Positions 1-7,423 of a stretch of 8,042 bases of DNA are shown one piece after another (positions within the stretch are counted from its first letter, which is position 1; each line of letters begins with the position of its first letter). A model generated the notes under the pieces. The model saw only the letters and a program-made list of their open reading frames with translations. It was not told where the DNA came from and did not search any database. A program made the position numbers and the translations under genes. The DNA is from Nocardioidaceae bacterium (GTDB lineage: Bacteria > Actinomycetota > Actinomycetes > Propionibacteriales > Nocardioidaceae): the NCBI GenBank assembly GCA_013696365.1, contig JACCYS010000316.1:1-8042 (forward strand), in the 5' to 3' direction.

Positions 1-410
1 AGCGCACCGGAGTCAGCGTCGACGACGTCGCCAAACGGCTCGTCGACCACGGCTTTCATGCGCCGACCATGAGCTTTCCGGTCCCCGGAACGTTCATGGT
101 GGAACCGACCGAGTCGGAGGATCTGGCGGAGCTAGACCGCTTCTGTGCGGCGATGGTGGCGATTGTGGCCGAGATCCACGAGGTTGCCGATGGTCGCTGG
201 TCGTTGGAGGACAGCCCGTTGCGGCACGCACCGCACACGGTGGATGCGCTGGCGGGGGAGTGGGACCGCCCCTACAGCCGGGAGCGGGCGGTGCTGCCCA
301 GCGGTGGCAGCGGGGTGGACAAGTACTGGCCACCGGTCGGCCGGGTCGACCAGGCCTACGGCGACCGTAACCTGGTGTGCTCCTGCCCGCCGCCGGATGC
401 GTTCGAGTGA
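1..410 (+). CDS. gcvP: Glycine dehydrogenase (aminomethyl-transferring), P protein of the glycine cleavage system, C-terminal fragment
   Basis: The 5' part lies outside the window. The visible frame begins at base 3 and gives 135 residues up to TGA at 408-410. GcvP is the PLP-dependent decarboxylase of the glycine cleavage system: it decarboxylates glycine and passes the aminomethyl group to the lipoyl arm of GcvH in the cytoplasm. The fragment matches the end of the C-terminal lobe as I know it from actinobacterial GcvP: a DDVAKRLVDHGFHAPTMSFP block, then GTFMVEPTESE, the NPLR-like segment SPLRHAPHT, and the near-invariant ending AYGDRNLVCSCPP. The catalytic PLP-lysine would be upstream, so activity cannot be judged here. 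The terminal motif is intact and followed directly by the stop, so the 3' end is genuine. The stop overlaps the GTG start of the next gene by 4 bp (GTGA), which suggests translational coupling. Identity is very secure. Confidence 0.97.
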   Translation, partial: RTGVSVDDVAKRLVDHGFHAPTMSFPVPGTFMVEPTESEDLAELDRFCAAMVAIVAEIHEVADGRWSLEDSPLRHAPHTVDALAGEWDRPYSRERAVLPSGGSGVDKYWPPVGRVDQAYGDRNLVCSCPPPDAFE

Positions 411-1741
411 GCGAACCACTGCTCGCGCCAACCAGCGCCGCCCTGTTGCGGCACGTCGCGGCAGTGCAGACCGCAAGCCGCCAGCCGTCGCTGATTGCCG
501 GCGTGGTGCGAGACGGACAGCTGGCCTGGTGGGCAGCCCGGGGCACCGAGACCGGTCTGGCTGACGGATGCGATCCGCACCCGGATCTGCAGTACCGGAT
601 CGGCTCGATCGCCAAGCCGCTGTGCGCCATCACCGTGCTGCAGTGCCGGGATGAGGGCCTGCTCGACCTTGATGACCAGGTGGACGCGCACCTTCCGCAC
701 GCACCGTTCGGCGACAGCACGCTACGCCGGCTGCTGTCGCACAGCGCGGCATTGCCGGCAGAGCCGGCGGGACCGTGGTGGGAGCGCAACGATGCTGCCC
801 ACCTCGACGACCTTTTCGATCGCGTGCAGGCACAGCGACCGGTGCTCGACGGTCGCGCCGAGCATCACTACAGCAACCTTGGGTACGCCCTGCTCGGTGC
901 GGTGGTGGCCCACCGGCGGGCAGCACCCTGGGACGTGGTGGTAGCCGAACGGGTGCTGGAGCCGCTGACGATGTCCCGGACCAGCTACCTGCCCTACGAC
1001 CCGCACGCCCACGGGCGGTCGGTGCACCCCTACACCGGCCGGCTGCAACCCGAGCCACACACCGACACCGGGTCGATGGCCTCTGCCGGACAGTTGTGGA
1101 GCACGCTCGGCGACCTTGCCCGGTTTGCCGCGTTCCTGCTCGACCCGGTCCCAGTTGTGCTCAGCAACGCGAGCATGCGGGAAATGACGACGGTCGCCAG
1201 CGCGCCAGCAGGCGATGCGGGCGGCGCCTACGGGATGGGGCTGCGGGTCGAAGCGGCCAGCACCGGCACCCGGGTCGGGCACTCGGGGTCGATGCCGGGC
1301 TTTCTCGCCGGCGTGGTCGCCGAGCCGGGTGCCGGTCTAGCCGCCGTGGCAATGTCCAACGGTACGGTCGGTGCGACCCCCGGGCTCGCCGCAGTGCTGC
1401 TGGACGAGGTGCTGGCCCGGGAGCCCGCCGTGGCGCCGGTCTGGCAACCGGAACCAGTCGTCGACGGTGCCGACGATGTGGTTGGCCCCTGGTACTGGGG
1501 GAACACCCCGTACGCCATAGCCGTGCGGGGTGGCCGGTTGTGTCTCGAGCATGCCGATGCCGCTCGATCCAGTAGGTTCGAACGACTGGACAACGACCAC
1601 TGGCAGGGGCTGGACAACTACTTTGCCGGCGAGCTGCTCACCGTCCAACGCAACGAACGCGGAGCGGTCACCGGACTGTCCCTGGCCACCTACGAGTTCA
1701 GGTGCGCACCAGCCGCCGACCTCAGGTCAGTTGCACCTTGA
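407..1741 (+). CDS. Class C beta-lactamase-fold serine hydrolase, no signal peptide
   Basis: A 444-residue member of the beta-lactamase/penicillin-binding-protein-like family (Pfam Beta-lactamase, PF00144), which includes esterases, D-aminopeptidases and DD-peptidases. All three active-site motifs are present: SxxK as S67-I-A-K70 (catalytic serine and lysine), YxN as Y155-S-N157, and a KTG-equivalent H292-S-G294. A C-terminal segment (about 360-437) rich in beta-type sequence (WYWGNTPYAIAVRGG, then ...TYEFRC) looks like the small barrel-type domain often appended to these hydrolases. There is no signal peptide, lipobox or membrane segment, so the enzyme should be cytoplasmic, which argues against a classical penicillin-resistance or cell-wall role. 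I chose GTG at 407 because it overlaps the gcvP stop (GTGA). An in-frame GTG at 377 would add 10 unconserved residues. The ribosome site is weak (CGGA at 394-397), consistent with coupling. The 3' end overlaps rskA tail to tail by 20 bp. Substrate unknown. Confidence 0.88.
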   Translation: MSEPLLAPTSAALLRHVAAVQTASRQPSLIAGVVRDGQLAWWAARGTETGLADGCDPHPDLQYRIGSIAKPLCAITVLQCRDEGLLDLDDQVDAHLPHAPFGDSTLRRLLSHSAALPAEPAGPWWERNDAAHLDDLFDRVQAQRPVLDGRAEHHYSNLGYALLGAVVAHRRAAPWDVVVAERVLEPLTMSRTSYLPYDPHAHGRSVHPYTGRLQPEPHTDTGSMASAGQLWSTLGDLARFAAFLLDPVPVVLSNASMREMTTVASAPAGDAGGAYGMGLRVEAASTGTRVGHSGSMPGFLAGVVAEPGAGLAAVAMSNGTVGATPGLAAVLLDEVLAREPAVAPVWQPEPVVDGADDVVGPWYWGNTPYAIAVRGGRLCLEHADAARSSRFERLDNDHWQGLDNYFAGELLTVQRNERGAVTGLSLATYEFRCAPAADLRSVAP

Positions 1742-1749
1742 CCAGAGGT
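1719..1749. terminator. Hairpin spanning the overlapping stop codons of two convergent genes; candidate bidirectional terminator
   Basis: An inverted repeat with left arm ACCTCAGGTCA (1719-1729) and right arm TGACCAGAGGT (1739-1749) can form an 11-bp stem with one A-A mismatch around a 9-base loop. It contains the stop codon of the serine hydrolase (1739-1741) and that of rskA (1722-1724 on the other strand). On the + strand it is followed by TTTC, a very short T run; on the - strand it is followed by a GC-rich tail. There is no intergenic space here, so this is the only obvious place where both transcripts could end. The stem is visible directly; its function is inferred. Rho-dependent ending or read-through are alternatives. 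Confidence 0.4.
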
Positions 1750-2417
1750 TTCGTGGTGGGCTGTGTCGATCCACCCTCCGGTTCGACCGTGAGGGCGACT
1801 GACTGGACACCGTCGATGCCCTTGACGAGCCGGGTGGTGGGCTCAGCAATGTCGTCCGCGGTCATCACGCCGAGCGACTTCGCACCCTCGGGCCCGATGG
1901 CCCACATCTGATAGTTGGTGTTTGCCTCGAGTGCGGGCACCCGGTTCATCACGACGACAGCACTGTCCATCGACTCGGAGGCGATCACCTTGACCTGCGT
2001 GCCGCTGTCGAGACGCTCAACGCTGGTGCTGGCGTCAGTTGCCGCAATGACGTCGTCCTCTTGGCTCGACCGGCTCAGTTCGCCGATGTAGAGAGCACCG
2101 ACACCAGCCGCGATTAACACCGAGGCTGCTGCGACCAGCAACGGCATCCGCTGGCGCCAGCGCTCGGAGCGATGCATCGGAATGACGCGACGCTCCTGCG
2201 GGGTGTGGGCGACAAGCTGCAGCACGGCGTCGCGCAAGTGTGGGGGAGGGGTCGTAGCGGTGGCGCCACCAAGACGCTCGACGGTCGCACGGAACCCGAT
2301 CAGCTCGTCGGAGCAGGAGGGGCAGCTGGACAGATGCGCCTCAAAGCCGACCTGCTCGCGGTGGTCGAGCGCATCCAGCGCGTAGACGCCGACCATGGTG
2401 TGCATCTCGGCGCTCAT
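1722..2417 (-). CDS. rskA: Anti-sigma-K factor RskA, zinc-binding, single-pass membrane protein
   Basis: A 231-residue anti-sigma factor that should hold the adjacent ECF sigma factor inactive at the membrane. The N-terminal anti-sigma domain (about 1-75) carries the zinc motif H28-x3-C32-x2-C35. A hydrophobic segment at about 91-111 (LLVAAASVLIAAGVGALYIG) is the single transmembrane helix. The remaining C-terminal part (about 112-231) matches the RskA extracytoplasmic domain (PF10099), with landmarks VVVMNRVPAL, NYQMWAIGPEG and the ending LTVEPEGGSTQPTT. Such factors are known to be released by regulated intramembrane proteolysis. The ATG start overlaps the sigma-gene stop as ATGA, and a ribosome site TAGGAG lies 7 bases upstream, inside the sigma gene. 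The coupling fits stoichiometric co-production of sigma and anti-sigma. The last 20 bp overlap the convergent serine hydrolase gene. Confidence 0.92.
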   Translation of the reverse strand: MSAEMHTMVGVYALDALDHREQVGFEAHLSSCPSCSDELIGFRATVERLGGATATTPPPHLRDAVLQLVAHTPQERRVIPMHRSERWRQRMPLLVAAASVLIAAGVGALYIGELSRSSQEDDVIAATDASTSVERLDSGTQVKVIASESMDSAVVVMNRVPALEANTNYQMWAIGPEGAKSLGVMTADDIAEPTTRLVKGIDGVQSVALTVEPEGGSTQPTTKPLVKVQLT

Positions 2418-3001
2418 GCGGTGACTCCTAGACAGTCGCGCAGGCGGATGAGCCCGTCCCGCATCCGTGTCTTGATGGTGGCGGCGTTGACCCGCAGCAG
2501 CGACGAGACCTGGGCATAGGTATGCCCGCCGTAGTAGGCCATAGTGACCGACTCTCGTTGCAGATCGGTCAGTGTCTGCAAGCAGCGACGCACCTGCTCG
2601 TGCTCGAGCCGGGTCATGACCTGCTCATCGACCACGTCGATGTCGGGTCCGCCGGCCCAGTCGTACTTGGCCTCACGGTTCGTGCTCGCTTGGTCGTGCC
2701 GCACCACGTCGACGGCCCGGCGGTGAGTCAAGGTGAGCAGCCAGCCCTTTGCCGAGCCGCGATCGGGGTCGTAACGACCAGCGGTGCGCCATACCTGCAG
2801 ATAGACCTCTTGGGTGATCTCCTCCGCACGGGCGGGATCGCGAACTACCCGCCGGGCGAGACCGTGCACCGCCGTGCAGGTGCGGTCGTAGAGCGCGGCG
2901 AACGCGGGCTCGTCGCCCTTGGCGACGCGCACCATCAGCGTCGACAGGGTGGTTTCGGGCACGCCCGCAGCGTCGCCGTGCAACGGAACCGGCTCAACCA
3001 C
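2414..3001 (-). CDS. sigK: ECF RNA polymerase sigma factor, SigK type (ECF19-like)
   Basis: A 195-residue extracytoplasmic-function sigma factor. Region sigma-2 covers about 33-105, including ARAEEITQEVYLQVWR and the helix GWLLTLTHRRAVDVVRHDQA that contacts the -10 element. Region sigma-4 covers about 135-191, with LTDLQRESVTMAYYGGHTYA and a helix-turn-helix around TYAQVSSLLRVNAATIKTRM for the -35 element. The segments HRRAVD-VR--QA-NRE and YYGG-TY--VS match Mycobacterium tuberculosis SigK as I recall it, and the coupled RskA gene supports that assignment. The start is GTG at 2999-3001, preceded at a 7-base gap by an excellent ribosome site (AGAGGGG, 3009-3015). A SigK-like promoter lies about 80 bp upstream, suggesting positive autoregulation. 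The regulon cannot be read from this window: no secreted antigen, thioredoxin or similar target lies next to it. Confidence 0.92.
   Translation of the reverse strand: MVEPVPLHGDAAGVPETTLSTLMVRVAKGDEPAFAALYDRTCTAVHGLARRVVRDPARAEEITQEVYLQVWRTAGRYDPDRGSAKGWLLTLTHRRAVDVVRHDQASTNREAKYDWAGGPDIDVVDEQVMTRLEHEQVRRCLQTLTDLQRESVTMAYYGGHTYAQVSSLLRVNAATIKTRMRDGLIRLRDCLGVTA
2425..2430 (-). promoter_or_regulatory. Ribosome binding site of rskA
   Basis: On the - strand TAGGAG lies inside the last codons of sigK, with its GGAG ending 7 bases before the ATG at 2417. It decides the rskA start and shows that rskA can initiate on its own as well as by coupling through the ATGA overlap. Confidence 0.7.
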
Positions 3002-3008
3002 TGACTAT

Positions 3009-3015
3009 CCCCTCT
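3009..3015 (-). promoter_or_regulatory. Ribosome binding site of sigK
   Basis: AGAGGGG on the - strand, 7 bases upstream of the GTG at 3001. It is purine-rich and the strongest ribosome site in the window. It supports the GTG start over the internal ATG that would begin 23 codons later. Confidence 0.75.
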
Positions 3016-3082
3016 CTTACTTCGCCGCGCCACCGGCACGACACCCGCAGTTTGCGGATCGATCACTAAGGTCCCGAGTGAA

Positions 3083-3109
3083 GTTCGGCGCCCCGGTCGT
3101 CGTGGATGG
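3083..3109 (-). promoter_or_regulatory. Candidate SigK-dependent promoter of sigK-rskA
   Basis: On the - strand CCATCC (3109-3104) is followed after 15 bases by CCGAAC (3088-3083). From memory, the M. tuberculosis SigK regulon has a -35 element CCATCC and a -10 element close to CCGAAT at similar spacing, so this looks like an autoregulatory promoter. Transcription would begin near 3076, giving a leader of about 75 bases before the GTG, which includes a small hairpin CCGCA/TGCGG (3045-3057). The 145-bp gap (3002-3146) holds no gene. No housekeeping -10/-35 pair stands out in it. Confidence 0.5.
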
Positions 3110-3146
3110 GTGGCACCATTGTCCCCCGAGCCGGCTCGAACGGCTG

Positions 3147-6100
3147 TCAGCCGGTGCGGGCGAGCGACGACCCGGCGCGAGTCTTGACCAGGTTTAGCTG
3201 GGTGGGGATGCGCTCGCGCATCGCGTCGACGTGTGACACCACCCCCACCACCCGGCCGCCGTCGCGAAGGCGGTCCAGCTCATCGAGCACCTCGTCCAGG
3301 CTGTCGGCGTCGAGTGAACCGAAGCCCTCGTCGACGAAGATCGTCTGCAACTGGGTGCCGCCACACTCGTTGCCGACAACGTCGGCCAGGCCGAGTGCCA
3401 GCGCCAACGAGGTCTGGAAGGTCTCACCACCTGACAGGGTCGACGGGTCGCGGAGATCCCCGGTCCACTCGTCGCGGATGCGCAGCCCAAGACCGCCGGC
3501 GCCGGATCGTCGGTCGCCCGCAGACCGCTGCACGGTGTGCTCGAGGACGTACCGACTCGACGTCATCGGCACGAGTCGCTCGTTCGCTGCAGCAACCACT
3601 TGCTCCAGCCGAGCAGCCAACACATACGACGACAGCGACATCTGCTGGTGATTGTCGGCCGACTTCCCCTCAGCCAGGGTCGCCAAGCTGGCCGCCACGT
3701 CATGTGCCTCGTGCCGCGGCTGCCACTGCGCCAGGCACCGCGTAAGCAGCTGTCGCAGCTCGATCAGCCGAGCCGTTGTGCGCTCGGCGCTGGCCAGCTG
3801 GCCGCGCTGTCGGTCGAGGAGGTTGTCCGCAGCCTCTGCTGAGGCGGTGAGTTGCTCGATGTTGGGATCAAGCGCTGCCAGCGCGTTTCGCACCGCCGGG
3901 TCTGCGAGCACCTCGGTGGCGCCGGCAGCCTGTTGCTCGCGCCCGCTAAGGGCGGACTGCAGCTGGTTTCGGCTGGTGGCGTCCAGAGCGCACGCCTGCG
4001 CTGCCTGGGCGTCCGCGAATTCGTGCCGACGGGCCAGCCGATCAGCCTGCGCCGTGACGGTTTCATGTGCGGCCCTGGCCGTAAGCAGCTCGGCGACCGC
4101 GTCGATGGCTGCCTCCAGTGCCAACCGGCAGCGCTGGGTGTGCTGCTGCGCAGCCGCGATGTCCACCGCCGGGCCGAGCGCGTCGACCAGACCGGTGTGC
4201 AACTGTGACCACGCGTCTCGGCGGCCGGCTGCTGTCGCGCGCAACTCGGCCGCCAGCCGCTTGGCGTCGTCCACCTGCTCGCCGGCTCGCGCCTGCTCTT
4301 GCTCTGCGTTAGCCAGTTGTGCCAGCAGGCCCGGCAAGCGTGCGCGGGCCGCGGCTGCCTGCTCCAGCTTGTTCGCACACTCCACCAGGTGGGCGTCGGC
4401 CCGGGCCGTGCTGAAGCCACCCGCGGCTGCCGTGGTCTCAGTGACGTCTGCCTGGGCACGCTGCACCGTCGAGGTCGCCCGCGCACGACGCTCAGCAGCA
4501 TCGGTCTCTGCGCGCTCGGCGGCCGCCTCGTCGCTGTCACCGAGGGGGACGCTGTCGTCGACGGCGGGGTCGGGGTGGACCGCTGAGCCGCATACGTCAC
4601 AGGGTCGTCCGTCGATTAGGCGGCTTGCGAGCTCGGCTGCAGCGCCCGCCAGGCGGCGGCGGGCAATATTCAGGCGGTGATCGACGGCTGCTTGGTGTGT
4701 GTCGATGGCCTGGCGAGCGGTGTCTTCGGCTGCTCGCAGCGCACTGTCGATCGCCGGCAGCCGGTTGGCTGCGTCGGCCTGTTGCCGGGCGCTGTGCACG
4801 GCATGATGCAGGTGGTCGTGGGTGGCGTCGAGGCGCCGGGCGGTGTCGATCCTGGTGCGTAGCGTATCTATCGCCGCTGGCCGGTCGGTACTTTCCGTGC
4901 GTAGCCGCGTCACCGTCTCCTCGGCCTGCGCCGCCTGCCGTCCGGCGCTTGCAGCCTCACTGTCCAGGACGGCTGCCCGGGCGACATCGAGCGCCAACCG
5001 CTGCTCGCGCTCGCTGGTCTGCTCGTGACGGCTGCGCTCACCGTCGAGCCCGGACAGCCAGCCGGACAGTCGCTGGGTCGACACCTCCGACACTCCCTCG
5101 TCAAGCATTTCCTGCAGCCCGTCCAGGGCATGCGGTAGCAGACCGCTGACATCGGTGAGCGCGATCGCGGCCGGCTGGTCGGCGGCGGCGACCCGGGCGG
5201 CAGCCTCGGCTAACGGTTCGAGCAGCACGGTGACCTGGCGGGCGCGGTCGGCGGCCCGCAGGGCTTCCGCTTGCTGATCGGCGTCACCCTGCGTCGCCAC
5301 CACATCGGCTAGCAGCTGGTGAGCCCGCAGCCCGCGTTGCTGCAGGCTCGCCACTTCTGCCCCCACCGCCTGTGCTCGTCGTGCCTCGTCGCGCTGCTGG
5401 CAGGACTGCCCAACCAGCACCGACAGGTCGTCGCACTCGTGCCGGGCGGCGCTGACCACCGCATCGGCCCACGCCTGCCAGTCGAGCAGATCGTCGGGCA
5501 CCGGCTCCTCGATATGTCCAGCCCCGCGCAGCTGGTCGGCCGCCGAGCATGCGGCCTGCCGGGCCGAGGTCGCCGCGGCAGCGGTCGTCCGGCGATGCTC
5601 GACCAGCCAGAGCTCGACGTCACGGAACCGCTGGGTGCCGAACAGTTGCTCCAGCACCTTGCGGCGGTCGTCAGCGCCGGCGCGCAGAAACTCCTGAAAC
5701 TGGCCTTGCGGCAACATCGCCACTTGGGTGAACTGCTCACAGGTCATGCCGAGCAGCTCGTCCACAAGGTGTTGCGTCTCGTCGATGCGGGTGGACAGCG
5801 TCGTCCAGCCGTCACCCACCCGTTCTTGCGCCAGCACGCTGGCCTGCTGCACGACATGTCCGCTGCGGGCACGGCTGCTCGGCCGCTGCCAACGCGGCGA
5901 CCTGTTCAGCCGCAGCCGGCGACCGGCGAGAGTCACGTCCAGTTGAACCTCGGGAGCGACGCCCGGGTCGGCGTGGTCGCTGTGCAGCCGGTCGGCTTGT
6001 TGTCGCGCGCCGGGGACCCGGCCGTACAGCCCGAAACAGATGGCGTCGAGGACACTTGTCTTTCCGGCTCCCGTTGGTCCGGTGAGCAGGAATAGGCCGT

Positions 6101-6182
6101 GCTCGGATAGGGCGTCCACGTCGAGGTCGACGCGGCCCGCGAACGGTCCGAATGCGGTCATCCGCAGGCCATGCACCCTCAT
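3147..6182 (-). CDS. sbcC: SbcC, Rad50-like SMC ATPase of the SbcCD nuclease
   Basis: A 1011-residue protein, the normal size for SbcC. With SbcD it forms the bacterial Rad50-Mre11 complex, which uses ATP to open and cleave DNA ends, hairpins and protein-blocked ends. The N-terminal half of the ATPase begins MRVHGLRMTAFGPF and has the Walker A motif GPTGAGKTS at 35-43 and the Q-loop segment MLPQGQFQEF with Q159. Long alanine-, glutamine- and arginine-rich coiled coils follow on both sides of a zinc hook, C528-D-V-C531 (then GSAVHP), almost exactly at the middle. The C-terminal half has the signature LSGGE at 916-920, Walker B FVDE with D951 and E952, the D-loop GSLD and the H-loop H984. All ATPase elements are intact. 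The ATG overlaps the sbcD stop (ATGA). The frame stays open 22 codons further upstream, but those codons lie inside sbcD and do not look like SbcC. No clear terminator follows the gene. Confidence 0.95.
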   Translation of the reverse strand: MRVHGLRMTAFGPFAGRVDLDVDALSEHGLFLLTGPTGAGKTSVLDAICFGLYGRVPGARQQADRLHSDHADPGVAPEVQLDVTLAGRRLRLNRSPRWQRPSSRARSGHVVQQASVLAQERVGDGWTTLSTRIDETQHLVDELLGMTCEQFTQVAMLPQGQFQEFLRAGADDRRKVLEQLFGTQRFRDVELWLVEHRRTTAAAATSARQAACSAADQLRGAGHIEEPVPDDLLDWQAWADAVVSAARHECDDLSVLVGQSCQQRDEARRAQAVGAEVASLQQRGLRAHQLLADVVATQGDADQQAEALRAADRARQVTVLLEPLAEAAARVAAADQPAAIALTDVSGLLPHALDGLQEMLDEGVSEVSTQRLSGWLSGLDGERSRHEQTSEREQRLALDVARAAVLDSEAASAGRQAAQAEETVTRLRTESTDRPAAIDTLRTRIDTARRLDATHDHLHHAVHSARQQADAANRLPAIDSALRAAEDTARQAIDTHQAAVDHRLNIARRRLAGAAAELASRLIDGRPCDVCGSAVHPDPAVDDSVPLGDSDEAAAERAETDAAERRARATSTVQRAQADVTETTAAAGGFSTARADAHLVECANKLEQAAAARARLPGLLAQLANAEQEQARAGEQVDDAKRLAAELRATAAGRRDAWSQLHTGLVDALGPAVDIAAAQQHTQRCRLALEAAIDAVAELLTARAAHETVTAQADRLARRHEFADAQAAQACALDATSRNQLQSALSGREQQAAGATEVLADPAVRNALAALDPNIEQLTASAEAADNLLDRQRGQLASAERTTARLIELRQLLTRCLAQWQPRHEAHDVAASLATLAEGKSADNHQQMSLSSYVLAARLEQVVAAANERLVPMTSSRYVLEHTVQRSAGDRRSGAGGLGLRIRDEWTGDLRDPSTLSGGETFQTSLALALGLADVVGNECGGTQLQTIFVDEGFGSLDADSLDEVLDELDRLRDGGRVVGVVSHVDAMRERIPTQLNLVKTRAGSSLARTG

Positions 6183-7369
6183 GACGCGATCCGCGCAGGA
6201 GGTCCGACCTGGACAGCGGCCGGCTCCACCTGCCGTTGGCTGGTGCACGCCTCGTATGCCTCGTCCAACAGCGCCTGCTCGTTGTCGTCGGCGGACTCGC
6301 CTCGGACCACGTCGACGAAGTCACGCACCACGTCACGATCGCTGCGACCCCGCAGCCGGTCAGCCCACTGGTGCGGTGTGTCGGCGAGCCCCTCGGGGGC
6401 AAAGTCCAGAAGGAGGGCATGCGGGAACCGTGTGCGCAGCTGTTCCATCGCGGCTCTGGGACGCCGCGAGTCCGTCAGGGTCACCTGCAGCCAGCGTTCC
6501 TCCATGCCGGCATAGGACGGGTCGCGGAGCAGGTCGGCGAGCCGGCCCTGAACTCGTCCCAGTCGTCGAGGGACCGGGGCGGCGACGAACTCGACCTGCT
6601 CTACCCCGTCCCTGCCGAGCTCAACCAGCCAGCAGCCCTTTGTGTGGTCAGCCTCGGAGAACGAGTACGCCAGCGGCGACCCGCTGTAGCGGACAGTCTC
6701 AGTGATCCGCTGACGACCGTGCAGGTGCCCGAGGGCGACGTAGTCGACGCCCGCGAACACCTCCGCAGGCACCTGCGTCACCCCGCCCACGGCGATGTCC
6801 CGCTCGCTGTCGCTGGGCTGCCCGCCATGCACCCAGGTGTGCGCAAGGACCACCGAGCGCCCCCCGTCGCCGACGCTGGCTCGGTGCGCGGCCACCCGAC
6901 CCATCGCCGCAGCGGTAACCGCCTCGTGGCTGCGGGTGGGCAGCCCCCACGCCTCGCGCAGCGCCTCGGGCTCAAGGTAGGGGAGGCCGTAGACGGAGAC
7001 CAGTCCGTGGTCGTCGGCCAGCTGTACCGGTCGGTCCAGCGAGTGTGGGTCGGTCAGCAGGTGCACGCCGGCGGCAGCGATGAGGTCGGCAGCGAAGCCG
7101 AGCCGGCGGGCAGAGTCGTGGTTGCCCGAGGTGATCACCACCGGCACCCGCAGGCCGGCGAGCCGTCGCAGGGCATCGTTCGCCACCGCAACCGCGTCGA
7201 CCGAGGGCAAGGCGCGGTCGTAGACGTCGCCCGCCACCACCACCAGATCGACCCGCTCGGCCCGCACCGTCTCCACCAGATGGTCGATGAACGCCGCCTG
7301 GTGGCCCAGGAGCCCCTCCCGGTGGAAGGACCTGCCCAGATGCCAGTCGGAGGTGTGCAGGATGCGCAT
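6179..7369 (-). CDS. sbcD: SbcD, Mre11-like exonuclease/endonuclease of SbcCD
   Basis: A 396-residue metallophosphoesterase, the nuclease subunit of SbcCD that works with the downstream SbcC. Metal-binding phosphoesterase motifs appear in order: D8-W-H10 in HTSDWHLG, GDVYDR at 47-52, SGNHDS at 81-86 (N83, H84, D85), LAHTWVHGG with H177, and GHLHG with H215 and H217. The segment YSGSPLAYSFSE is also typical of SbcD. A capping/SbcC-binding C-terminal part follows (about 250-396). I chose ATG at 7369 because it gives the canonical MRILHTSDWHLG beginning. In-frame TTG (7399) and GTG (7393) codons lie just upstream but add only unconserved residues, and none of the three has a strong ribosome site, so the exact start is uncertain. 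It lies 104 bp downstream of fdhD on the same strand, so it may be read through from it. No convincing promoter is visible in that gap. Confidence 0.94.
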   Translation of the reverse strand: MRILHTSDWHLGRSFHREGLLGHQAAFIDHLVETVRAERVDLVVVAGDVYDRALPSVDAVAVANDALRRLAGLRVPVVITSGNHDSARRLGFAADLIAAAGVHLLTDPHSLDRPVQLADDHGLVSVYGLPYLEPEALREAWGLPTRSHEAVTAAAMGRVAAHRASVGDGGRSVVLAHTWVHGGQPSDSERDIAVGGVTQVPAEVFAGVDYVALGHLHGRQRITETVRYSGSPLAYSFSEADHTKGCWLVELGRDGVEQVEFVAAPVPRRLGRVQGRLADLLRDPSYAGMEERWLQVTLTDSRRPRAAMEQLRTRFPHALLLDFAPEGLADTPHQWADRLRGRSDRDVVRDFVDVVRGESADDNEQALLDEAYEACTSQRQVEPAAVQVGPPARIAS

Positions 7370-7423
7370 GACAGGAACGCTAGATGCGACCACCGACAAC
7401 GCCGGGCAGCCCGCGCCGGGGAG

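Noticed and set aside
94..789. A 231-codon frame on the - strand across the gcvP/hydrolase junction.
   Set aside because: Pro/Arg/Ser-rich shadow of two well-supported genes.
407..1741. Reading the hydrolase as an antibiotic-resistance beta-lactamase.
   Set aside because: It has no export signal, an HSG instead of KTG motif, and an extra C-terminal domain. These fit the broad esterase/peptidase-like branch of the family, so resistance cannot be claimed.
3127..3138. Perfect 12-bp palindrome CGAGCCGGCTCG just downstream of the sbcC stop, considered as a terminator.
   Set aside because: It has almost no room for a loop and no T run follows on the - strand. Such GC palindromes are common in this base composition.
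3652..4680. A 342-codon Ala/Ser/Arg-rich open frame on the + strand within sbcC.
   Set aside because: Low-complexity antisense of the coiled-coil region of sbcC, with no recognisable domain.
6183..6248. A 22-codon N-terminal extension of SbcC starting at 6248.
   Set aside because: It lies inside sbcD, looks unlike SbcC, and the ATG at 6182 gives both the canonical N-terminus and the ATGA coupling.
7370..7420. Housekeeping promoter for sbcD (TTGTCG with a TAGCGT-like box).
   Set aside because: The spacing between the boxes is about 11 bp, too short for a sigma-70-type promoter.
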